This document shows, one piece after another, positions 5,631-10,795 of a DNA stretch of 10,795 bases. The notes below the pieces were generated by a model. It was not told the origin of the DNA, made no database searches, and saw only the letters and a list, made by a program, of their open reading frames with translations. The stretch is from Methanosarcinaceae archaeon (GTDB taxonomy: Archaea; Halobacteriota; Methanosarcinia; Methanosarcinales; Methanosarcinaceae), in the NCBI GenBank assembly GCA_030596385.1, contig JAUVKD010000005.1, positions 1 through 10,795 on the forward strand, written 5' to 3'. Position numbers and translations under genes: made by a program. How positions within the stretch are numbered: the stretch's first letter is position 1; the number at the start of each line of letters is the position of its first letter.

Positions 5631-5752
5631 TGTGATAGTATTTTAAAAATGCCGTCGTGTGAGAAAATACTCTCCACGGTCGGATTAATTTGTATCATAT
5701 AACTAATATAATCATATTATCAATATAATTATATTAGTTAGATACTATCACA
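5631..5752. repeat. 122-bp nested inverted-repeat unit
   Basis: The outer arms TGTGATAGTAT (5631-5641) and ATACTATCACA (5742-5752) are exact complements over 11 bases. Between them lie an imperfect hairpin (5652-5684: CCG, GTG and GAGA on the left pairing TCTC, CAC and CGG on the right, with small bulges) and a long AT palindrome (5692-5745). The whole could fold as one branched structure, as expected for a small structured RNA, a MITE-like insertion, or an elaborate mfnB terminator. No target duplication is apparent. Confidence 0.5.
5692..5745 (-). terminator. Long AT palindrome downstream of mfnB
   Basis: AACTAATATAAT (5701-5712) is exactly mirrored by 5728-5739. After one mismatch, ATATT (5714-5718) pairs with AATAT (5722-5726) around a 3-base loop. 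Outside, T5700 pairs A5740, and GTATC (5692-5696) pairs GATAC (5741-5745) past a 3-base bulge. It begins about 24 bases beyond the mfnB stop, consistent with a transcript end for mfnB. Confidence 0.5.
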
Positions 5753-5768
5753 GAAACATGAGAGTCAC

Positions 5769-6467
5769 TCACATTTCACGCTTCAATTTTTCAACAAGTT
5801 CCGACTGTATTACAGTATTGCGATCGCCGCCGCAGACCATGCCACGAATGCCGATAATGTCAGGCTGGATGCGCCGCAATGCTGGCAGGTTTTCGAACTT
5901 GATCGTTCCTGCAATTGCACTCAAAAGATTCAAATCGCTTGCCATTTTTGTGAATTCCGTAAGTTCATCATCTGACATGAACTCAAAAGTTGAGCGACCA
6001 TCTTTGACGCCGGTATCCATCATAACCACATCAACACCTGCCTTTGCCCCTATAGCCGGAAGCAGCATAGGAGAAATGGAATTAATAAGTTTATAGTCGG
6101 AATAACCGGATGCTACGACTTTCTTGGAAGGATCGTAATCTTTGACTGCGCGTACAATATTAATAAGCATATCAAGTGCTTGCTCTTCTGTCTGAATATC
6201 GAACAATCCTACCTTGATATATTCTGCACCTGAGACTGCTGCACCCAATGCTGCAAGTGATGCAGTTCCAGGTTTGTAGTTAAAATCTCCGATGGTCGCA
6301 CTAACTGGCAATTTTGGATCAATGACATCCCTTACCGATTTTATGATCCATGGAAAATTTGCACCCAATGATCCTTCTTTTGGGTTTTTGACATCGATTA
6401 TATCCGCACCGCCATTAGCAGCAGCAATTGCTTCTTCACTGTTTATTGGACTTATAAGTAGTTTCAT
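5769..6467 (-). CDS. mfnB: (5-formylfuran-3-yl)methyl phosphate synthase
   Basis: MfnB makes 4-(hydroxymethyl)-2-furancarboxaldehyde phosphate from two glyceraldehyde-3-phosphate molecules. This is the furan ring of methanofuran, the first C1 carrier in methanogenesis from CO2. The 232-residue length and motifs fit the family. K27 lies in ADIIDVKNPKEGSLGANFPW, and D151 and K155 lie in VVMMDTGVKDGRSTFEF. These positions coincide with the catalytic K27, D151 and K155 known for the Methanocaldococcus enzyme MJ1099. The C-terminal phosphate-binding part reads IIGIRGMVCGGDRNT. The start is ATG, supported by GAAGGTGT (complement of 6471-6478) a few bases upstream. It diverges from a HisA-related gene across 50 bp. 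A long palindrome follows the stop. The call is firm. Confidence 0.95.
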   Translation of the reverse strand: MKLLISPINSEEAIAAANGGADIIDVKNPKEGSLGANFPWIIKSVRDVIDPKLPVSATIGDFNYKPGTASLAALGAAVSGAEYIKVGLFDIQTEEQALDMLINIVRAVKDYDPSKKVVASGYSDYKLINSISPMLLPAIGAKAGVDVVMMDTGVKDGRSTFEFMSDDELTEFTKMASDLNLLSAIAGTIKFENLPALRRIQPDIIGIRGMVCGGDRNTVIQSELVEKLKREM

Positions 6468-6517
6468 GAAACACCTTCTTATTTATATGGAGACTAGTAT
6501 CATTATATTGATTAAAT
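6468..6517. promoter_or_regulatory. 50-bp divergent promoter region mfnB / HisA-like
   Basis: A minus-strand TATA-like box (complement of 6502-6509, AATATAAT) sits 35-42 bases before the mfnB ATG and gives a short leader that still contains the GAAGGTGT site. A plus-strand box TTATTTATAT (6479-6488) sits 30-39 bases before ATG 6518, which predicts a leaderless or nearly leaderless message. The two promoters face and overlap each other, so the genes may be reciprocally or jointly controlled. Confidence 0.5.
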
Positions 6518-7225
6518 ATGTTTCGAATTATCTTTGTATTGGACATATATAACCGTACTGTTGTTCATGCACAGGGCGGAAATCGGCAAAAGTACCTACC
6601 TATTCACAAATCCAGTGTGTTTTGTAACTCTTCTAAACCACTGGCAGTGATAGTTGCCGCTAAACCTAAGGAAGTGTACATCGCAGACCTGAACATCTTG
6701 CAAGGAACCGGTACGCATGATATGAATTTTAAAGATATCCTTGCGGTATCAAAAAAAGTCAGGACAATGCTTGATCCGGGTATATCATCCCTGCCCGGTG
6801 TCAATGAAGCACTTTCTCTTGCAAGCCGCGTAGTACTTGGTACGGAAACCGCATCATTGGACACAATCTCAAATATCGCATTAAAGTTCCCAGGGCGCGT
6901 GAATGTTAGCATTGACATAAAGAACAGAAGGATACTGACGCAAGATCCGGATTTGCCGGATGACCCTATAGAATTAATAGGCCTATTGAATGAAATGGCT
7001 ATTCATGATATAATAATTCTTGATATGGATAAGGTTGGCACATCAATCGGTGTGGACACACAATTCTTAAGTATAATTGCTGACAATTCCAGGCATGACG
7101 TGCTGCTTGGCGGCGGGGTAAAGGATATGAACGATATCGATATACTGAAGAGTATCGGACTAAAAGGTGCACGTGTGGCAACTGCCCTGCACAATGGCAC
7201 AATACCGCTTAAAATGATCCAATGA
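6518..7225 (+). CDS. HisA-related TIM-barrel protein (COG1411 type)
   Basis: This 235-residue (beta/alpha)8 barrel protein is related to ProFAR isomerase (HisA). HisA-like marks are FVLDIYNRTVVHAQGG (6-21) with D9 where HisA has its first catalytic aspartate, VSIDIKNRRIL (130-140) with D133 near the second, LLGGGVKDMNDIDIL (196-210) and ARVATALHNG (218-227) as the phosphate-binding loops. It differs from true HisA in loops (for example KPKEVYIADLNILQGTG). This subgroup occurs in methanogens and also in methylotrophs that use tetrahydromethanopterin-type cofactors, so a role in C1 cofactor synthesis is plausible, and the divergent mfnB supports it. The reaction is unknown to me. The start is ATG without a Shine-Dalgarno, fitting a leaderless transcript. 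The stop is TGA. Confidence 0.85.
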   Translation: MFRIIFVLDIYNRTVVHAQGGNRQKYLPIHKSSVFCNSSKPLAVIVAAKPKEVYIADLNILQGTGTHDMNFKDILAVSKKVRTMLDPGISSLPGVNEALSLASRVVLGTETASLDTISNIALKFPGRVNVSIDIKNRRILTQDPDLPDDPIELIGLLNEMAIHDIIILDMDKVGTSIGVDTQFLSIIADNSRHDVLLGGGVKDMNDIDILKSIGLKGARVATALHNGTIPLKMIQ

Positions 7226-7280
7226 GATAATTGTTCATAAGCTTAAACATTAATTATAGTTATATTGACAGGTGAAAATA

Positions 7281-7517
7281 ATGACTGACAACGAGGTTAC
7301 GGAATCCGAAGGCGATAAATATACGGAAATCAAAATGGGTGCAGGATGGTATCTTACCATCACCCTTACATCAAGCGAGAAATATGACAACGAGTATATT
7401 GAGATCGCAAAAGAACGCAGTGGAAATAAACGCAGCAGGTTCAACCTCAATCCGAAATATACAAGGAAATTAGGTGAGACACTGGTAAAGTTCGCGAATG
7501 ATAATAAATTGCCTTAA
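7281..7517 (+). CDS. Small conserved-looking protein of unknown function
   Basis: The 78-residue product starts at ATG 7281, not at the in-frame GTG 7272. That GTG is part of the Shine-Dalgarno AGGTGA (7270-7275), five bases before the ATG. After an acidic N-terminus (TDNEVTESEGDK) come strands with alternating residues (KYTEIKMGAGWYLTITLTSS, then EYIEIAKERSG), a basic turn GNKRSRFNLNPKY and a closing helix TRKLGETLVKFAND. The strand-strand-strand-helix order recalls PC4-like nucleic-acid-binding folds, but that is a guess from pattern only. It lies 55 bases after the HisA-related gene with its own TATA-like stretch (about 7255-7266). Its stop is 8 bases from the stop of the convergent tmk. 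Confidence 0.7.
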   Translation: MTDNEVTESEGDKYTEIKMGAGWYLTITLTSSEKYDNEYIEIAKERSGNKRSRFNLNPKYTRKLGETLVKFANDNKLP

Positions 7518-7525
7518 TGCAATGT

Positions 7526-8125
7526 CTAAACAAACGATGTGAGCAAACCAACCACATCGGCTTCTATTTTTTCAATTGACCTATCAGTATCAACTATCAC
7601 AAACCTTTGCGGTTCTTCTTTTGCAAGACGAAGATAATTCGCGCGCACACGTTCCAAAAATCCGATCTTCTCGAACTTGGTCTGCTTACCACGATTGCCG
7701 CATCTCTCAACCGCGATCTTCGGGTCGATATCAAAAAGGATGGTCATATCCGGCACAATTGTCCAGCCACTGTGGATGGACTGTATCCATTTGATCGGAT
7801 CATCGAATCTGGAACTTAGTGTAACACCCTGATATGCGTAACGGCTATCCGAATACCTATCAGAGATCACATTCTTTTCATTTTTAAGTGCAGGTTGTAT
7901 TACCTTTGAAATATGCTCTGCATGGTCGGCTGTAAATAAGAACAGTTCTGCAAGGTGGTCTGTATTAGAATGAATGGCATGCTCAACTGCATTACCTATC
8001 CAGCCGGTTGTCGGTTCTCTTGTAAACACTACGCTACTCATAACAGGATGTGCCTTTAATTGTTCCAGCACTGTGGATTTGCCGGAACCGTCAATGCCTT
8101 CCAGTGTAATTAATTTTCCACTCAT
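7526..8125 (-). CDS. tmk: Thymidylate kinase
   Basis: This kinase phosphorylates dTMP to dTDP with ATP in the dTTP pathway. The 199-residue length is typical. The P-loop GIDGSGKST is at 10-18, the substrate-binding TREPTTGWIG at 35-44, the family signature SDRYSDSRYAYQG at 88-100 with the DRY/DRx aspartate-arginine pair at 89-90, and a LID region VERCGNRGKQTKFEKIGFLE (139-158) with basic residues. The segment LFLFTADHAEHI (61-72) has His68 where many enzymes have Arg (ADRAQH). The ATG has no clear Shine-Dalgarno; a TATAAAG on the minus strand lies too close to it to serve as its promoter box, so the promoter is unclear. The stop is TAG. It converges with the small upstream-strand gene and diverges from the DUF166 gene. 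Confidence 0.94.
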   Translation of the reverse strand: MSGKLITLEGIDGSGKSTVLEQLKAHPVMSSVVFTREPTTGWIGNAVEHAIHSNTDHLAELFLFTADHAEHISKVIQPALKNEKNVISDRYSDSRYAYQGVTLSSRFDDPIKWIQSIHSGWTIVPDMTILFDIDPKIAVERCGNRGKQTKFEKIGFLERVRANYLRLAKEEPQRFVIVDTDRSIEKIEADVVGLLTSFV

Positions 8126-8324
8126 GCTTTATACTATTTTACAAAAACCGTGAATATGTGTACAGCATGCATCTCAACTAAATAGAGGAACTTTATTGGA
8201 ATGAAGTTCGGATCCGACTGAAATACAAAATTACAAACGTTATAAACATTGCACCCTGAATACACCATTGATCGGTCTATATTATCTATTTTGTTTACTC
8301 TCAATATCAATACTTAAAATTATT

Positions 8325-8367
8325 AATCAGCAATAAATAATCAGTAATAAATTAACCAGCAAATAAT
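8325..8367 (+). repeat. Three imperfect 14-bp tandem units
   Basis: The units are AATCAGCAATAAAT (8325-8338), AATCAGTAATAAAT (8339-8352) and AACCAGCAAATAAT (8354-8367). The first two differ at one base; the third is more diverged. Spacing is one and a half helical turns. They could be binding sites for a regulator of the DUF166 gene or of tmk. Confidence 0.5.
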
Positions 8368-8518
8368 ATTAATGTGCCGATGGAATTCGCTTTAAATCTG
8401 TTGGATAAATCATAATATATATAAATATATCATTGGTAATAAGCACTAATAATACTGTAACATGTGATCTGACCAAATCGTATTTTCCAATCTACAATGA
8501 TTTGAAGTAGATACTGCC

Positions 8519-8534
8519 AATATATTAATAATAT
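8519..8534 (+). promoter_or_regulatory. TATA box for the DUF166 gene
   Basis: AATATATTAATAATAT lies 27-42 bases before ATG 8561 with no Shine-Dalgarno between, so a leaderless transcript is likely. Confidence 0.4.
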
Positions 8535-8560
8535 CCAAAAATAGATACATAAATGAATAC

Positions 8561-9223
8561 ATGACAATGATTGGAGTTATCACGCGCGGAAAATATGGCA
8601 GGCGGTTCATAGAAACGATCCTGTCAAAAACAGATTTTGATGTTGTATCAGCCGACCTTCCCGAAATACTCCCGGATTTCATAGAGAACCCCGCACCTTT
8701 CCTTGAAAAACTTAACCTCAACAACAATGTGTTCAAAGCGGACACTCTTATTACCTATTCGCTGCACCCTGACCTCAACCCTGAAATTGCAAAGTGCGCT
8801 GGGAAGAATGGTGTGCGCGCATTGATCATACCCGGCGGCGTATCGTGTGCACCTGTTGGCGAACTTGATGAGATCTCAAAGCAATACGGTATGTATATAG
8901 AAGTGGATGAAATATGCTGCACACTAAAACCAAACCTCGCCGCCCCGGAATTCACATCAAGGTTTGGAAGTCCGCTCCTTGACATTGAAACCCGTGATGG
9001 AATAATTGTTGATGTAAACGTAATTTGCGGTGCACCTTGCGGCAGTACATGGCATATGGCAGAAAAACTCATCGGAACTTCGGTCAGTGATGCCCCCGCA
9101 CGTGCAGGGCTGTTGATCCAGCAATATCCATGCAGGGCAGTAAGGGGACATCTGGGGGGTATCCACGAATCTGCACAAATTCATAAAAAGGCGGTAGAGA
9201 ATGCGCTCAATAAGAATGAGTGA
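8561..9223 (+). CDS. DUF166 family protein
   Basis: This 220-residue archaeal protein fits the DUF166 family (COG1810), whose members have sometimes been labelled thymidylate synthase without convincing proof. Recognisable stretches are GVITRGKYGRRFIETI (5-20), the YSLHPDLNPEI segment (66-76), ALIIPGGVSCAPVGEL (87-102), EVDEICCTLKP (114-124), VICGAPCGSTWHMAEKL (154-170) and LLIQQYPCRAVRGHLGGIHE (184-203). Seven cysteines, several in conserved motifs (C119, C120, C156, C160, C191), suggest metal or Fe-S binding or a thiol redox role; that is inference. Two ATGs (8561 and 8567) are possible, and the first is taken from the TATA spacing. The start of tmk, which handles the thymidylate synthase product, lies 435 bp away on the other strand. 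The stop is TGA. Confidence 0.87.
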   Translation: MTMIGVITRGKYGRRFIETILSKTDFDVVSADLPEILPDFIENPAPFLEKLNLNNNVFKADTLITYSLHPDLNPEIAKCAGKNGVRALIIPGGVSCAPVGELDEISKQYGMYIEVDEICCTLKPNLAAPEFTSRFGSPLLDIETRDGIIVDVNVICGAPCGSTWHMAEKLIGTSVSDAPARAGLLIQQYPCRAVRGHLGGIHESAQIHKKAVENALNKNE

Positions 9224-9224
9224 G

Positions 9225-9262
9225 CATTACACCCAATCCTGAACATTACACGCAATTCTGAA
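9225..9262 (+). repeat. Tandem 19-bp duplication after the DUF166 gene
   Basis: The 19 bases at 9225-9243 (starting CATTACACCCAAT) are followed directly by 9244-9262 (CATTACACGCAAT...), with two mismatches. The first copy begins one base after the stop codon. A recent local duplication or a pair of protein sites would explain it. Confidence 0.6.
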
Positions 9263-9437
9263 CAAGTCCTATAAATATTTGGTATGGTTTCAATAATGCC
9301 AATATTACATTGCTTGTATTTGTATAGCTTTAGTAAGATCGGCGCATTTCAATATCACTTTTCACGAAAATGGTGTTTAGTCTCTATAAGATAATTTATT
9401 TTATTTGTTAAATGCGAAAAGACGAGAATTTCATCAG

Positions 9438-9480
9438 TGATGACGAGATGCGCCGCCTACGGCGGAGTGACCCGGCATCA
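9438..9480. repeat. GC-rich REP-like or terminator hairpin
   Basis: CCGCC (9453-9457) pairs with GGCGG (9461-9465) around TAC. An outer stem GATGC (9447-9451) pairs GCATC (9475-9479), and alternatively TGATG (9438-9442) pairs CATCA (9476-9480). It is much richer in GC than its surroundings and lies between two convergent genes. It could be a bidirectional transcript end or a dispersed palindrome. Confidence 0.45.
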
Positions 9481-9605
9481 AAATTACCTAAACAAACACC
9501 ATTGCTTTTATAAAATGTTGCGATGGGATACTCAAACCATGTAGTCTGAACCAAAAATTAACAAAATCTTAGTGCCATAAAAACACGAAGATATCCCATG
9601 AAATA

Positions 9606-10795
9606 CTAAATTGTTCTCGGATCAGTGATCTCGCCTGTCAGTGCAGATGCTGCTGCTGTTGCAGGTGAACTAAGATATACCAGTGAATCCGGACTGCCTT
9701 CTCTGCCTTTGAAATTACGGTTGGAAGTTGCAAGTCCTACCTCGCCATCCCCCAATAGGCCGAAGGAACCACCCATACATGGACCGCAGCAAGGTGATTC
9801 CACAATTGCACCTGCTTCCATGAACTGCTCGATATATCCTGCTCTCAAGGTTTTCATGTACTCGGTTCGGGATGCAGGAATGATCAAAAGCCGCACATCT
9901 TTTGCAACGGGTTCATTCCCCATCATCTTTGCGACGATCTCGATATCCTCAAAGCGACCATTGGTGCATGAACCAACAAATACCTGATCTATCTTTGTGC
10001 CCTCAACATCTGTAACAGGTTTCACGTTGTCCACATTGTGCGGGCATGCTACTTGTGGTGCAAGGTTTGATACATCATACTCATAGAACCCGGAATATTC
10101 AGCATCTTCATCTGATTTCCAGTATGGGTCAAACTTATAATCCGGTATTATATCTTTCAGATACTTCTCTGTGGTTTCATCGGCCTCAACAATGCCTGCC
10201 TTACCACCCATCTCTATAGCCATGTTGGACATTGTCATGCGCTCTGACATTGACATGCTCTTTACAGTTGAACCTGTGTATTCTGCGGCTTTGTACCTGG
10301 CACCTTCTGCACCCACATCACCTATCAAGTGCAGAATAACATCCTTTGAATAGACGTTCTTTGGTAGTTTTCCATTGACTTTAAACCGGACAGTTTCAGG
10401 TACCTTGAACCAGAGTTTTCCGGATGCGAACACTGCCGCCATATCGGTTGACCCGATACCGGTTGAAAATGCACCAAGTGCACCATAAGCACAGGTGTGT
10501 GAATCAGAACCTACAACAAGGTCGCCTGGCATGACGTGTCCTTTTTCAGGCATTACCTGATGGCAGACACCTTCATAAACATCATAATTAAGTATTTCCT
10601 GTTCTTTTGCAAATTTTCTGAGCATTGTGTGGTTTGCAGCAGCGTTGAGGGAATCTGCCGGAACCTGATGATCGAATATAATCACTATCTTGCTCGGGTC
10701 CCATACTTTTTTCTCTTCCTTGTCGCGCATGATCTCGTAAAAACCATCAACTGCAAGCGGACCTGTGATGTCATGGGTCATTGCACAACCAATGC
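9606..10795 (-). CDS. leuC: 3-isopropylmalate dehydratase / homoaconitase large subunit (5' partial)
   Basis: This is an aconitase-superfamily large subunit that isomerises 2-isopropylmalate (leucine synthesis) or homocitrate-type acids (2-oxosuberate for coenzyme B). The frame is open to the window edge; codons upstream of the Met at 10781 (reading IGCA) continue the THDITGPLA motif, so the true start lies outside and roughly 20-25 residues are missing. Counting from that Met, FDHQVPADS is at 36-44, GSDSHTC at 91-97, TGIGSTDMA at 107-115, VGSCTNGR at 269-276 and CCGPCMGG at 331-338. C272, C332 and C335 are the expected [4Fe-4S] ligands. Substrate choice depends mostly on the small subunit, which is not in the window. 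The stop is TAG. No gene follows within 380 bp, so the small subunit is not directly downstream. Confidence 0.9.
   Translation of the reverse strand, partial: IGCAMTHDITGPLAVDGFYEIMRDKEEKKVWDPSKIVIIFDHQVPADSLNAAANHTMLRKFAKEQEILNYDVYEGVCHQVMPEKGHVMPGDLVVGSDSHTCAYGALGAFSTGIGSTDMAAVFASGKLWFKVPETVRFKVNGKLPKNVYSKDVILHLIGDVGAEGARYKAAEYTGSTVKSMSMSERMTMSNMAIEMGGKAGIVEADETTEKYLKDIIPDYKFDPYWKSDEDAEYSGFYEYDVSNLAPQVACPHNVDNVKPVTDVEGTKIDQVFVGSCTNGRFEDIEIVAKMMGNEPVAKDVRLLIIPASRTEYMKTLRAGYIEQFMEAGAIVESPCCGPCMGGSFGLLGDGEVGLATSNRNFKGREGSPDSLVYLSSPATAAASALTGEITDPRTI

Larger units (their letters stand above)
5386..5768. other. 383-bp palindrome-rich spacer
   Basis: The spacer lies upstream of the CNNM-type gene and downstream of mfnB, both minus strand. 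It holds a tandem 10-bp repeat, a 17-base hairpin, and a nested set of inverted repeats from 5631 to 5752 (listed separately). An AATATAAA-like box on the minus strand (complement of about 5454-5462) could belong to the CNNM-type gene promoter, although it would imply a leader of some 45 bases. No protein gene is supported. Confidence 0.5.
8126..8560. promoter_or_regulatory. 435-bp AT-rich divergent spacer tmk / DUF166
   Basis: The spacer holds the promoters of both flanking genes. TCGGATCCGA (8208-8217) is a perfect 10-bp palindrome. Three imperfect 14-bp units lie at 8325-8367. A TATA-rich run lies at about 8414-8431, and a second box at 8519-8534. No gene is visible. The length is unusual between two genes expected to have simple promoters. 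Confidence 0.5.
9224..9605. other. 382-bp spacer between convergent genes
   Basis: The spacer lies between the DUF166 gene (plus) and the dehydratase (minus). It begins with the 19-bp tandem repeat, contains a TATA-like TATAAATATTT (9270-9280) with no gene following it, and a GC-rich hairpin at 9438-9480. No coding sequence is supported. A short RNA starting near 9305 cannot be excluded. Confidence 0.45.

Noticed and set aside
8325..8367. CRISPR-like array
   Set aside because: The units are directly adjacent with no unique spacers, and no cas gene is present in the window.
1979..9608. TAG stops (winged-helix gene, tmk, dehydratase) as possible pyrrolysine codons
   Set aside because: Each protein is already complete at its TAG by family length or motif, and read-through would add only short unconserved tails.
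9625..9987. 120-codon plus-strand frame
   Set aside because: Antisense shadow of the dehydratase large-subunit gene.

Overview
The window looks like a chromosomal segment of a methanogen-type euryarchaeon, most likely a member of the Methanosarcinales (a methanogen or an ANME-2-like relative). The reasons are an mfnB gene for methanofuran biosynthesis, archaeal-only families (DUF2551, DUF166, the HisA-related COG1411 type), a CCA-encoding tRNA-Gln, archaeal TATA boxes with short or absent leaders, and long AT-rich spacers between compact genes. This assignment is inferred from gene content; no rRNA marker is present.

Left third (1-2730), accessory and decaying. A 626-bp element (71-696) is bounded by ~40-bp terminal inverted repeats that I aligned by eye, and it carries only a broken reading frame. 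A REP-like hairpin follows (830-878). Then come two small helix-turn-helix-type genes in tandem (DUF2551, 1232-1555; a winged-helix protein, 1580-1981), a tRNA-Gln(CTG) with two stem mismatches (2144-2219), and a frameshifted RhuM-family pseudogene (2221-2565, minus) whose remnant ends at the tRNA 3' end.

Middle (2732-5385). A minus-strand HTH regulator and a plus-strand four-helix membrane protein of unknown function diverge from a 285-bp spacer holding an inverted repeat. A CNNM/CorC-like DUF21-CBS membrane protein lies on the minus strand. Hairpins straddle the stop codons of both membrane-protein genes.

Right (5386-10795), mostly core metabolism. A palindrome-rich 383-bp spacer precedes mfnB (minus). 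mfnB diverges from a HisA-related TIM-barrel gene across 50 bp with facing promoters. Next are a 78-residue protein and tmk (thymidylate kinase), convergent with stops 8 bp apart. A 435-bp AT-rich spacer with a threefold 14-bp repeat leads to a DUF166 gene, and the window ends in a 5'-truncated aconitase-family dehydratase large subunit (homoaconitase/isopropylmalate isomerase type, minus).

No CRISPR array, restriction system, intact transposase or obvious new multi-gene system is visible. The most interesting leads are the TIR-bounded relic, the tRNA/RhuM junction, the palindrome-dense spacer beside mfnB, the mfnB/HisA-like divergent pair and the DUF166-tmk neighbourhood.
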